Below, one piece after another: positions 36,746 through 45,110 of a stretch of DNA of 64,000 bases; within the stretch, counting starts at the first letter, position 1; each line of letters starts with the position of its first letter. The position numbers and the translations under genes are program-made. Below the pieces are notes generated by a model that saw nothing but the letters and a program-made list of their open reading frames with translations, did not search any database and was not told the origin of the DNA. The DNA lies in NCBI RefSeq assembly GCF_003325355.1, contig NZ_CP030850.1, positions 4,705,501 to 4,769,500 on the forward strand. The letters run 5' to 3'. This stretch comes from Runella rosea. Lineage in GTDB: Bacteria; Bacteroidota; Bacteroidia; Cytophagales; Spirosomataceae.

Positions 36746-38101
36746 CTACTCGGGAATCTCCATGCGAATCCGCCAGTCTTTGGGCAGATAATTATTGATA
36801 CGATTTCCCAATCCTTTGACCCAGCCCAATCCTAACCCTCGATGCGTAACCAACAGCCAACCCTTGGGCGCGTCAAAAAGCAAATTCTCTTTTTTCAAAA
36901 ACTGCAATGCTTCGCCCTCCGAAAGCTCTAGGCGCGGTAGTTGAGCCGAAAGCGCCGTACTCAATGCCAAGGCGTGAGAAGGAATAAAATCGGTTCCTTT
37001 AAAAGACCCCATTTCTAAACCCAACCCTTTGGCAAACAATAAATTGTCTAGGACAATCAAATCATTTTTTTGGTTTTCCAACAAAGCAATTACTTCGCCG
37101 TTGGGTTTCTCATAAAAACTAAATTCGTCGGGTTCTTGCAGCCATCGGCTTATTTCGTTCAACTGTTTTTTGTGCAGCGGCTTGAACGAACGCGGTCGCC
37201 CGCCTTTTTCCATGTTATAATAAAACGAATCCAATTGAGCCGTTTTTCGAAACACCGCCAGAAAAAATCCTTCGCCTCTTACCTTATGCGGATAACATTG
37301 ATACCCCATTTTTTTGGCCACAATGCCCCAGTCAGCGGGCCATTGCAGCTTTACTTCCTCAAACTGATGTGTATCCACCACAAACGCACTGCTGTCCTGA
37401 TTTTCGGCATCATTGTAGGTACAGGTACAATATATTAAAACACCGCCCGCACTCAACAACGGCATGGCCGCACTCAAAATCCGCTTCTGTCGGCCCGCGC
37501 ATATCTGCACATTTTCCATCGACCATTCATCGACGGCAGCGGGATCTTTTCGAAACAGTCCTTCGCCAGAGCAAGGGGCATCCACCAAAATTACGTCAAA
37601 AAAACCTTCGAGTTTTCCTAAATCTTCGGGGTCATGGTTGCTAACGTGGACGTTGGAGAAACCCCATTTTTGTACATTTTCTTTCAGGATCATCACCCGA
37701 CTACGAATTACCTCATTGGCCAATAAAAGGCTATCCGACGATAATTTTGACGCCAAAAGGGTGGTTTTGCCACCCGGTGCCGCGCACAAATCGAGCACTC
37801 GTAACGGCTCCGAAAGATCAACGGTTTGGGCCAAAGCCTCACCAATCAACATCGAGGATGCCTCCTGTACATAATACGCCCCAGCGTGGAAAAGCGGGTC
37901 GAGCGTAAACACGGGCCGCGCCGCAAGATAACGCGCCTCCGAACACCATTTTACGGTATCTTCAGTGGGGAAATCAGGAAATTTTGCGGAATTATACCGA
38001 ATACTAACCGGAGGAGATTGCTGCAAAGCCGCCTCAAAATCAGCGTATTCGTCGCCCAATTGGGCTTTTAGTTCTTGTATAAACGGTTGGGGAAATTGCA
38101 T
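36746..38101 (-). CDS. RsmF/RsmB-family rRNA (cytosine-5) methyltransferase
   Basis: A 451-residue SAM-dependent RNA methyltransferase of the NOL1/NOP2/Sun family, started at the ATG at 38101 (MQFPQPFIQELKAQLG; a start at 38125 is possible). Motif I is VLDLCAAPGGKTT. Motif IV with the PC pair is LVDAPCSGEGLFRKDP, and motif VI with the catalytic Cys is IYCTCTYNDAENQ. The C-terminal third (FLKKENLLFDAPKGWLLV, GLGLGWVKGLGNRINNYLP) matches the RsmF/YebU-type extension that binds RNA. The likely target is 16S rRNA m5C, with the exact position unresolved. This is a housekeeping gene set among cell-surface genes. Confidence 0.9.
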   Translation of the reverse strand: MQFPQPFIQELKAQLGDEYADFEAALQQSPPVSIRYNSAKFPDFPTEDTVKWCSEARYLAARPVFTLDPLFHAGAYYVQEASSMLIGEALAQTVDLSEPLRVLDLCAAPGGKTTLLASKLSSDSLLLANEVIRSRVMILKENVQKWGFSNVHVSNHDPEDLGKLEGFFDVILVDAPCSGEGLFRKDPAAVDEWSMENVQICAGRQKRILSAAMPLLSAGGVLIYCTCTYNDAENQDSSAFVVDTHQFEEVKLQWPADWGIVAKKMGYQCYPHKVRGEGFFLAVFRKTAQLDSFYYNMEKGGRPRSFKPLHKKQLNEISRWLQEPDEFSFYEKPNGEVIALLENQKNDLIVLDNLLFAKGLGLEMGSFKGTDFIPSHALALSTALSAQLPRLELSEGEALQFLKKENLLFDAPKGWLLVTHRGLGLGWVKGLGNRINNYLPKDWRIRMEIPE

Positions 38102-38145
38102 AATAGGATTACATTCAAAAAGCACTGCATCAAATGAAGCAACGG

Positions 38146-38185
38146 CGTCCGACGGTTTGAACGGGGGCGCCTAGCCCGTCAGACG
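38146..38185. repeat. Intergenic palindrome with GTCYGACGG ends
   Basis: CGTCCGACGG (38146-38155) faces CCGTCAGACG (38176-38185) with one mismatch. The centre GGGGGCGCCTAGCC (38163-38176) is 13/14 identical to a segment inside the adjacent glycosyltransferase gene (complement of 38775-38788). The outer arm matches the hairpin at 5895-5943 at 12 of 13 positions. It appears to be a member of a dispersed family. Confidence 0.7.
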
Positions 38186-38209
38186 ATCACACAGTCAGGC
38201 AGTTTAAGG

Positions 38210-39361
38210 CTACAAAGATGCGTAGATTTCCGTCAACTCTTTCGCTATTTTCTCAGCCGCGAACTGCTTTACGTGTTTTTGCCCCTCCATTATCAGAGAT
38301 TTTCGCAGTGTTTCGTCCTGCCAAAGCAGGGTTAACGTTTGGGCAAAAGCGTTCACGTCATTTGGGTCAACGTACAGACCGCCTTTGCCGCCCGCTTCTT
38401 CCAGACACGAGCCAGTTGCTGCTACCACTGGTACACCGCTGTGCAAGGCTTCTACAATCGGGATGCCGAATCCTTCAAAAAACGAAGGGTACGCAAACAC
38501 CCGAGCCGATTGATATAACGCAGGTAGATCGGCAAAGGGAACGCCGTTTAAAATCTTCACTTTGGTAGTCAACTGATGTTGCGCAATGTACGTTTCGATT
38601 GCTTGCTGATAGCTTGTTTTTCCTCCAATCAGCACCAGTTCAGCGTCTGGCAATTGCGCCGCATGAAACGCCTTAACCAAATGAAGCTGATTTTTGCGCG
38701 CTTCGATGGTGCCTACACTCAACACATAGGGTTTGCCAATATTGTACTTCTGAAGGATAGGCGACACTTCCCAAGGCTGGGCGCCCCCGACTGGGCGTCC
38801 CCGTTTTAAAACTTGGAAAGACTGATGAAATGCTTCGTGGCAATCCTGATAAACCACTTTTATCTTCTGAGGTGAAGTGCCGTAAAATTCAATAATATCC
38901 CTTTTGGTCTGCTCGCTCACGGCCACTATGACATCGGCTTCGGCACAAGCCTTGCTGAATTTTTGACGGTAAAAAAAACGGTCAATCGCGGGGTATAATT
39001 CAGGATAACGCAAAAAAATCAAATCATGAACCGTCACCGCAGACCTAATGCCCGCCGCTGATAGTCCATTGGGGAGTTCATTGCTTAACCCATGAAACAC
39101 CTGAACGCCATCCTGCACCAAGTTTTTTTTGATACCATAACTCCGCCACCATGCGCCATACAATTTGTTTTTAAAGCCAGGAAATCGAATGGATTTTTCA
39201 GGAAACTCGTCAAAAAGGCCCGCCTTAAGTTTTGGAGTGTAGGATAAATACTGATGTTGCGGCGCAAAGTTTTGCAGCGCACTGAGCACAAAACGACTGT
39301 AATTTCCCAGTCCAGTACGGTTATTAAAAGCTCTTTTGGCGTCAAATCCAATGCGAATCAC
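38210..39361 (-). CDS. Glycosyltransferase family 4, carrying a short in-frame insertion
   Basis: A 383-residue GT4 enzyme of the mannosyltransferase-like group. The N-domain starts IGFDAKRAFNNRTGLGNYSR, with HGLSNELP and AVTVHDLIFLRYPELY. The C-domain shows YVLSVGTIEARKNQLHLV, ELVLIGGK, and the donor-site motif YPSFFEGFGIPIVEAL with its E-x7-E pattern. Between the QDCHEAF segment and YVLSVGTIE there are about 12 more residues than I expect (around KRGRPVGGAQPW), encoded by a GC-rich tandem repeat (38775-38802). The start codon overlaps the stop of the K+ channel gene by four bases (ATGA). Probably makes surface polysaccharide; substrates unknown. Confidence 0.9.
   Translation of the reverse strand: MIRIGFDAKRAFNNRTGLGNYSRFVLSALQNFAPQHQYLSYTPKLKAGLFDEFPEKSIRFPGFKNKLYGAWWRSYGIKKNLVQDGVQVFHGLSNELPNGLSAAGIRSAVTVHDLIFLRYPELYPAIDRFFYRQKFSKACAEADVIVAVSEQTKRDIIEFYGTSPQKIKVVYQDCHEAFHQSFQVLKRGRPVGGAQPWEVSPILQKYNIGKPYVLSVGTIEARKNQLHLVKAFHAAQLPDAELVLIGGKTSYQQAIETYIAQHQLTTKVKILNGVPFADLPALYQSARVFAYPSFFEGFGIPIVEALHSGVPVVAATGSCLEEAGGKGGLYVDPNDVNAFAQTLTLLWQDETLRKSLIMEGQKHVKQFAAEKIAKELTEIYASL
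38775..38802. repeat. Tandem 14-base repeat inside the GT4 coding sequence
   Basis: GGCTGGGCGCCCCC (38775-38788) is followed directly by GACTGGGCGTCCCC (38789-38802), 12 of 14 bases the same. The complement of the first copy nearly equals the centre of the palindrome at 38146-38185. It is read in frame as RGRPVGGAQP in the glycosyltransferase. Confidence 0.8.
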
Positions 39362-40254
39362 TCTTTTTCTTCAGGTTTATGAACGTGTTTAACCTCCTGC
39401 AAATCAACCCATTCGTCACAATGAGGACATTGAATATATTTACGTCCTTTATCGCGACGAATTTGCTCCATAAATCCCGACGCAATGATACCCGTAGGAA
39501 GGGCAAACAGTGCTATTCCCAGAATCAGAACGATTCCTCCAAAAAATTTCCCAGCGGCTGTCATGGGATACATGTCACCGTAGCCCGTAGTCGTCATCGT
39601 TATCACACCCCACCAAAGTGTAGCCGGAATGCTCTTGAATCGTTCAGGTTGGATATTATGTTCTAAATAATACATTACGCTCGACGAAATGAGCAACGTA
39701 AAAATAATAAACGAAAAACAGATGAGCAGTTCTTCTTTGGTTTCCAAGAGAACGCCCCTAATCATTTTGAGGGCGCGCGAATAACGAGTGACCCGAAACA
39801 ATCTGAATAAACGAAATACCCGTAGAATACGAATGATGCCAAAATCGGAGGTAAGCAACGTGAAATAAAAGGGGAAAATCCCTAAGAAATCAACGATGGC
39901 CCAGAAAGAAAAAATATACCGTAATCGCCCTTTCCAACCATTTCCATAACGCGGATTCTCGACACACGACCATATCCGCAGGCCATACTCAATGGTAAAA
40001 ATGATGACCGAAAAAATCTCAAAATCGGTAAAAATGGACTCATAAAGCCCATAATGACGAATCTCGGGAACAGTATGCAAAATGATGGCCACCGAATTAA
40101 TAAAAATAATCGACACCAATGCGATATTGATGTATAGGCTCAGGCCGCGCCGGCCAACGGCTGAAAATTCCAGTGTATTATAGACGCGTTTACGCAGGGT
40201 CACGATTGATACGATTTGTACAAAAGTACGGAGAAGTTGTGGTAAATTTGTCAC
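39358..40254 (-). CDS. Voltage-gated potassium channel (Kv-like ion transporter)
   Basis: A 298-residue six-helix channel subunit. S4 is evident as RILRVFRLFRLFRVTRYSR, with Arg at roughly every third position. The pore loop carries the K+ selectivity filter TTTGYGD, followed by S6 (FFGGIVLILGIALFALPTGII). A C-terminal CPHCDEW segment could bind metal. The length is that of bacterial Kv-type subunits such as KvAP-like proteins. The reading frame starts with GTG at 40254 and no ATG is available nearby, so the start is tentative. The stop overlaps the following glycosyltransferase start, which couples two unrelated functions. Confidence 0.92.
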   Translation of the reverse strand: MTNLPQLLRTFVQIVSIVTLRKRVYNTLEFSAVGRRGLSLYINIALVSIIFINSVAIILHTVPEIRHYGLYESIFTDFEIFSVIIFTIEYGLRIWSCVENPRYGNGWKGRLRYIFSFWAIVDFLGIFPFYFTLLTSDFGIIRILRVFRLFRLFRVTRYSRALKMIRGVLLETKEELLICFSFIIFTLLISSSVMYYLEHNIQPERFKSIPATLWWGVITMTTTGYGDMYPMTAAGKFFGGIVLILGIALFALPTGIIASGFMEQIRRDKGRKYIQCPHCDEWVDLQEVKHVHKPEEKE

Positions 40255-40438
40255 AAAGATGGAACGAGGCAGCAGCCTGACACTCGCGCTATCAGGAGTC
40301 GGTTATTTAATTTTTGTATGAAAACGCCCCTTTGTAAAATGTAATTTGTTTGGCAAAAAGTGTCCATGAGATTTTGTTTCAAGCACAAACGTTACTCCTA
40401 ATCTCTTTTGTTGAATTATCTACCTGAACAAAATTAAC

Positions 40439-40847
40439 TTATGTTGATAAAATCTTATAGGTATCCCCCGCTACATCCCCATCGTCAGTGGATGTATAAA
40501 ACATTGCATAAATAGGGGCCATCGTTTGGCAGTTAGATGTATGTATAAGGGATGGCTTTATATTTTCCAGTAAACAAAAGTGTTTTCTTAAAATAAGGTT
40601 TTCGAGTTGGAAGCCTTGTTTATTGTACCAATCGAAACTAATCCAACCATTTTTTTCTGGATATTGGTATTCTGCCTTTCCACCTTGAAAAGTATCGCCT
40701 CGAATCTCCTGAAAACCCCCAGGGTAGCTTTTACCCCAAGTACTCCCATTCATTTTAGCCAAAAATGCCCTTGCTTACTCGGTATAATGTCTTGAAAAAC
40801 AGAGTAAAAGGCAAGAAGAAGGGCATAAAAGATATTGTACGCATCAT
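40439..40847 (-). pseudogene. Secreted protein gene broken by two single-base deletions
   Basis: An intact 107-codon frame (40439-40762, beginning KMNGSTWGKSYPGG) has no proper start. In the adjacent frame directly upstream lies a hydrophobic stretch (FYALLLAFYSVFQDIIPSK then QGHFWLK) that ends at a TGA overlapping the ATG. In the third frame an ATG at 40847 begins MMRTISF. Adding one T in the run near 40826 and one A in the AAAA near 40758 would join all three into a signal-peptide protein of ~135 residues. So this looks like a recently broken exported protein, or two sequencing errors in homopolymers. Family unknown. Confidence 0.6.
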
Positions 40848-41131
40848 CGGTTATTTAATAAGTGTGATTCGTTTTATTTCGATTCCATCTTTTTTTGAAA
40901 CCTACATAAGCAGGTTCCAGCAGGTATATTAATTGTATTCCATTTTATTGTATGAAATCATCCCGCTTCAGAATTAGTATTACTAACGTAGAGAATGAAT
41001 AAGCTGTCCTGACTGATTCAAAAACACATTGTCCGATGTTTAGCTGTCAGCACACTATGATATTGAGAGAGAATACTATGTTCGCAAAGACGATAGAAAG
41101 GAATTGAAAATATTTTAGGATTAGTAAATGA

Positions 41132-41465
41132 GGATGTAAAGCAAATAACAGATATTCTGTGGTTTCTAACGCTAAAACGGGTAATGTGAGCGTGTATGAC
41201 GTTCAAAACCGCCGTTTGATGAAAGACATAGAAATATTCAATTTGGATAAAGGAGTAACTCAGATTGGCCTGCTGAAAGGCCCCAAAATCCACCCACACC
41301 CGTAGGTATTGCCATCCAACGGGTAAATACGTATATGTATACGTGACAGTCGTCAGTTATGGGCTGATTACAGTGATTGACACCCAGAATTGGGAAGTTG
41401 TACAAACTCTCAAGGTAGGCGCTTCACCAGATGGACTGTATCACTCTGCTTTAGCAGTAAAATAG
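41132..41465 (+). pseudogene. Remnant of a YVTN-type beta-propeller protein
   Basis: Two frames together give the repeat pattern of YVTN/YncE propellers. The first (41132-41305) has RYSVVSNAKTGNVSVYDV and stops at TAG. The second, in another frame to 41465, has HPTGKYVYVYVTVVSYG, then LITVIDTQNWEVVQTLKVG and ASPDGLYHSAL. The HPTGKYVYV...VIDT...VVQTLKVGASPDG order is that of one propeller blade. There is no start or signal peptide, and the piece is only about a quarter of such a protein. It is a decayed fragment. Confidence 0.65.
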
Positions 41466-41524
41466 CTCGGCATGCGATTAGAGAATCTTGACGAAATGTT
41501 ACTCTACTCTTTCTTGACGTTGGG

Positions 41525-42394
41525 TTAATGCAAGGGCCTTCCTTTTACAATGCCCCCGCGAGCGTCGTCTATTCCGTGCTGAACGATAAAAGCCAATGGG
41601 TCTATTTCGGCAATGGCATCGCGTAGGCGGCTCACTTCCAGTCGCGTAACGACAGAATAGAGTACTTTCGTGGCTTCTGTTTGAGCGCCTCTTTTTCCGA
41701 ATCCTTTTTCGCTATTGAGCACTGTTACCCCTTTGTGCAGCTTGTCGGTAAGCAGTTCCCTGATTTCTTCGTGATGGTCTGATACAATCCAAACAGCGGT
41801 ATATTCTTCAATTCCGTGAATCAGAAAATCGACGGTTTTGGAAGCAGTAAAATACGTGAGCATAGAATAAAGGGCAATATCTACGCCCAAAAAGTAAGCA
41901 GCTGTGGCAAAAATGAAAATGTTCATACCCAGAATAACGTCGCCGACCCGCACGCCAGAATTGCGTCGGCTTACCAACAGCGCGGCAACTTCTGTACCGT
42001 CTAATACCGCCCCGCCCCGCATGGCCAACCCAATACCTGCACCGATAAAGAAGCCGCCGAAAACCGATGTCAACAATAAATCGGGTGTAACATCTGGAAA
42101 TTCCACCAAGGCTAGACACAGCGCCAGACCCGTAATGGCAGCGGTACTTTTGAACGCAAAGGCTTTGCCGATTTGGCGATAACCCATGATGATAAACGGA
42201 AAGTTGATAATTGGGATAAGCACGGCCAACGGAACGTGAAAAATAGAAGCCAACAACATTGAAATTCCCGTAACGCCCCCGTCGATAAAATGGCTAGAAA
42301 GTAAGAAACCTTTCAGCCCTAATGCGGCGCTGAAAATCCCCGCCGTAATAAGTACTGCATCTTTTACTAATGAACGTTTTGTAATGCCTTGCAT
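41525..42394 (-). CDS. YitT family membrane protein
   Basis: A 289-residue protein with about five transmembrane segments in the first 190 residues (ITAGIFSAALGLKGFLL, GGVTGISMLLASIF and others), followed by a soluble DUF2179-type domain (YTAVWIVSDHHEEIRELL, KGVTVLNSEKGFGKRG, DPLAFIVQHGIDDARGG). This is the YitT/YqfU/UPF0750 layout. Functions of the family are not settled; transport or regulation at the membrane has been proposed. It is transcribed away from the AraC-type gene, with a 166-base spacer. Confidence 0.9.
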   Translation of the reverse strand: MQGITKRSLVKDAVLITAGIFSAALGLKGFLLSSHFIDGGVTGISMLLASIFHVPLAVLIPIINFPFIIMGYRQIGKAFAFKSTAAITGLALCLALVEFPDVTPDLLLTSVFGGFFIGAGIGLAMRGGAVLDGTEVAALLVSRRNSGVRVGDVILGMNIFIFATAAYFLGVDIALYSMLTYFTASKTVDFLIHGIEEYTAVWIVSDHHEEIRELLTDKLHKGVTVLNSEKGFGKRGAQTEATKVLYSVVTRLEVSRLRDAIAEIDPLAFIVQHGIDDARGGIVKGRPLH

Positions 42395-42560
42395 ACTGTT
42401 AATGATAGGTATTAAGTGGTGATGATATATTTTTTAAAGCTGAACTTTATCAATTACAGCAATTTTGAGGAGATTCGCAATAACCCTGATATTCACATTG
42501 TGCACGTGACTTTTCCTAATTCTATGCGGAGTAGACTATACGGGCCGTGCTCAAAATCTT

Positions 42561-43172
42561 TTGTTTGTGTGGCCGATACAAGAAAAAAGTAAAATTGATT
42601 TGGTAGTTCGTGCAACGTTGAGGGTTGTTTTCTCATCTTATGACCAAACCAGCCATGAGATGAAAGAACTTCCGATTAATTTTAATGGGTTATTGGGGTG
42701 GATGGGCCTCTTCGGAGGTTTGGTTTGGGTGCTGCTTTTCGTTGTACGCTCTGAAAAAATGCTTCAAAAGCCCGTGAAAATCAACTTGCTGTTTTTTAGT
42801 AGAAAGGCAAATCAGGAATACGCCGTTCGCCTGTTAAATCGCCTGTTCAGACTCATGAACGAGGAAAAACCGTATCTCGAAAAAAACATTTCACTAGAAT
42901 CACTGGCGGCTCGACTCAATGTGACGGCGGCGCAGTTGACGCAGGTAATCAACGAAAATTTGGAACAAGGCTTCCCCGAATTGATTTCAACTTACCGTAT
43001 TCAGGAGGCCAAGCGCCTGCTTATTACGCCCGAATACCAACTGGGAAAGATGGAAGACCTTGCGTATAAAGTAGGGTATGAGTCTATCGCTCTGTTTGAC
43101 GACGCCTTTAAAAACTTCACCGACCAGACTCCCACAGAATACAAAAAGAGAATGAGTATGATTTGCCTATAA
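42561..43172 (+). CDS. AraC-family transcriptional regulator with one membrane segment, N-terminus uncertain
   Basis: A ~203-residue frame whose last ~100 residues form an AraC-type double HTH: EKNISLESLAARLNVTAAQL, QVINENLEQGFPELIS, YRIQEAKRLL, LAYKVGYESIALFDDAF and TDQTPTEYKKR. Upstream is one hydrophobic segment (LLGWMGLFGGLVWVLLFVV). No ATG begins the frame; TTG 42561 is a formal start, and the frame is open back to 42510 with a Leu/Ile-rich stretch. Bacteroidota homologues normally have a much longer sensor or 7-TM part, so this may be a truncated gene. Target unknown. Confidence 0.6.
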   Translation: MFVWPIQEKSKIDLVVRATLRVVFSSYDQTSHEMKELPINFNGLLGWMGLFGGLVWVLLFVVRSEKMLQKPVKINLLFFSRKANQEYAVRLLNRLFRLMNEEKPYLEKNISLESLAARLNVTAAQLTQVINENLEQGFPELISTYRIQEAKRLLITPEYQLGKMEDLAYKVGYESIALFDDAFKNFTDQTPTEYKKRMSMICL

Positions 43173-43223
43173 ACTATTTCATAAACAATAGTAAAATAGT
43201 AGAGAAATCATTCACGCTACCTG

Positions 43224-43253
43224 TTGCCAAATCGAAAGGAGTTCCTAAATTTG
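43224..43253 (+). promoter_or_regulatory. Promoter of the plsC-like gene
   Basis: TTG at 43224-43226 and TAAATTTG at 43246-43253 are separated by 19 bases, which fits the Bacteroidota TTTG/TAnnTTTG promoter. Transcription would begin near 43260, about ten bases before the start codon. Confidence 0.6.
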
Positions 43254-43269
43254 AGGTACCTAAACCTTG

Positions 43270-43866
43270 ATGATGATGAATTGGCTCTTTGCATTTTTAT
43301 ACCGAACTTTCGGATGGGGAACCCTTGGACGTGTTCCCAAAGACCTAAAAAAGGCAATATGGGTAGTTTGCCCGCACTGGAACAGCTCTGATTTTTTTAT
43401 CGGAGTGGGCGTGAGAGCCTTTATTGGGGTTAAAATGGGCTTTTTGGGAAAGAGTTCTCTCTTTAAATGGTATTCGGCTTGGTTTTTTCGGGCGTTGGGC
43501 GGGTATCCTGTGTACCGCGAAAAATCCAATAATTTGGTGGATGCCGTCGCCGAAACCTTCAAACAAAATGAGTTTATTCACATCGCCATTGCCCCCGAAG
43601 GCACCCGCAGCAATACCTCCAAACTCAAAACGGGCTTTTATTTTATGGCCCTCAAAGCCCAGGTTCCGCTGGTGCTCGTCGGCTTTGATTATACCCGAAA
43701 ATTGGTGGTATTCGGTGAGCCAATTTACCTTACTGGCGATTACGTCAAGGACATGAAGCCCTTCTATGATTTTTACCTGACGGTTCAAAGTCCCAAAAAA
43801 GAATGGTTGCAGTTGTATGAACAAACGGGCGTCATTCCCTTTCCAAAGGAACAGAAGATCAAATAA
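43270..43866 (+). CDS. 1-acyl-sn-glycerol-3-phosphate acyltransferase family protein
   Basis: A 198-residue PlsC-type acyltransferase. The catalytic H-x4-D box is present as CPHWNSSDF, followed by GFLGKSSLFKW (block II) and APEGTRSNTSKLKTGF (block III, which binds the phosphate). The AQVPLVLVGFDY segment resembles block IV. The enzyme is expected to transfer an acyl chain to lysophosphatidate or a related lipid at the inner membrane; it is short compared with typical PlsC (~240). Three successive ATGs (43270, 43273, 43276) make the exact start ambiguous. A well-formed promoter precedes it. Confidence 0.88.
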   Translation: MMMNWLFAFLYRTFGWGTLGRVPKDLKKAIWVVCPHWNSSDFFIGVGVRAFIGVKMGFLGKSSLFKWYSAWFFRALGGYPVYREKSNNLVDAVAETFKQNEFIHIAIAPEGTRSNTSKLKTGFYFMALKAQVPLVLVGFDYTRKLVVFGEPIYLTGDYVKDMKPFYDFYLTVQSPKKEWLQLYEQTGVIPFPKEQKIK

Positions 43867-43949
43867 CCGTAAAACTGAGAAACCCAAATCGCACGGTAAC
43901 CCCGTGAAAAATGTAAATAAAGGCTAGGGCGGTGATGACGTTGCTGATT

Positions 43950-45062
43950 TTATACTCCGCTCAAAAACGCCGCAATGCGCTCACTTGCCAAGCCGTCGCC
44001 GTAGGGATTATTGGCCTCCGACATTTGGCGGTAAAGTGCCTCGTTTTTCCATAACTCACTGACAGATTGTACAATAGAGTCGCGGTTGGCCCCTACGAGC
44101 TTAACGGTTCCAGCATCGATCGCCTCGGGGCGCTCGGTGGTGTCGCGCATGACCAAAACTGGCTTTCCCAAACTCGGAGCTTCCTCCTGTACTCCGCCCG
44201 AATCGGTCAGAATGGCCCAGCTTTTTTTCATGGCGTATACAAAATTGGTATAGTCCATCGGCGCTGGTAAATGTACGTTGGGTAGGTTGCCCAATCGGTC
44301 ATAAACTGGCTGCTGAACGTTTGGATTGAGGTGAACAGGGTATACGATTTCTAGGTCTAGGTATTTCTCGGCCAAATGACGTAATGCGTCACAAATTTGG
44401 ATAAATCCATCGCCAAAATTCTCGCGACGGTGCCCTGTCACGAGCAAAATTTTTCGACCCGATTCAAAAACACGCTGCACAGAAGGCGGAATATCATCAG
44501 AAAAATGCGTGGCCCGTTGGCTGACGTAGAGTAAAGCATCAATGACAGTATTGCCCGTTTTGACGATGAGTTCAGGAGCAATCCCTTCTTTTAAAAGCGC
44601 CTGAATGTTGCGGTCGGTGGGAGCAAAATAATAATTGGCTAAACGGTCGGTAATGAGGCGATTGGCTTCTTCAGGATAAGGCGATTGAAGATTGCCAGTA
44701 CGTAATCCCGCTTCGACGTGTGCAATCTTAATACCCGCATAAAAGGCTGCCAACGACGTCGCCATGCACGTAGTGGTATCTCCGTGTACCAACACAATAT
44801 CTGGGCGATAGGATTGGAAAAGTGTACGTAGACCCGTCAGTATACGGCAGGTAATATCGGTCAAATCCTGTCCAGCCTGCATTACATTGAGGTCGAAGTC
44901 GGGCGTTAATTCAAAAATAGCCAATACCTGGTCTAGCATCTGTCGGTGCTGTCCAGTTACGCACAGTTTATGTTCTACGTGCGGGTTTTGGCTTAAATTT
45001 CGAACCACCATCGCCATTTTAATAGCTTCGGGGCGGGTACCAAATACGGTCAATAACTTCAT
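43950..45062 (-). CDS. wecB: UDP-N-acetylglucosamine 2-epimerase (non-hydrolysing)
   Basis: A 370-residue enzyme from the ATG at 45062 (MKLLTVFGTRPEAIKMA). Signature stretches are GTRPEAIK, VTGQHRQML, VHGDTTTCMATSLAAF, HVEAGLRTGN, FAPTDRN, VTGHRRENFG and TDSGGVQEEAPSLGKP. It interconverts UDP-GlcNAc and UDP-ManNAc for surface polysaccharide such as ECA-like or capsule sugars. No ManNAc dehydrogenase (WecC) lies next to it. The upstream ArsC-like gene is on the same strand, 48 bases away. Confidence 0.95.
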   Translation of the reverse strand: MKLLTVFGTRPEAIKMAMVVRNLSQNPHVEHKLCVTGQHRQMLDQVLAIFELTPDFDLNVMQAGQDLTDITCRILTGLRTLFQSYRPDIVLVHGDTTTCMATSLAAFYAGIKIAHVEAGLRTGNLQSPYPEEANRLITDRLANYYFAPTDRNIQALLKEGIAPELIVKTGNTVIDALLYVSQRATHFSDDIPPSVQRVFESGRKILLVTGHRRENFGDGFIQICDALRHLAEKYLDLEIVYPVHLNPNVQQPVYDRLGNLPNVHLPAPMDYTNFVYAMKKSWAILTDSGGVQEEAPSLGKPVLVMRDTTERPEAIDAGTVKLVGANRDSIVQSVSELWKNEALYRQMSEANNPYGDGLASERIAAFLSGV

Positions 45063-45110
45063 TTTCTGTGTAGCAAACAATATAAAAATGGCACTGAATT
45101 CACGTTTAAT

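Noticed and set aside
36594-36791. A plus-strand frame reading repeated G-R-R-x-I-V units
   Set aside because: It is only the translation of the 24-base tandem repeats and runs into the end of the RsmF-like gene on the other strand.
41018-41299. A 93-codon minus-strand frame
   Set aside because: It lies opposite the propeller remnant and shows no domain pattern; the plus-strand blades explain the region better.
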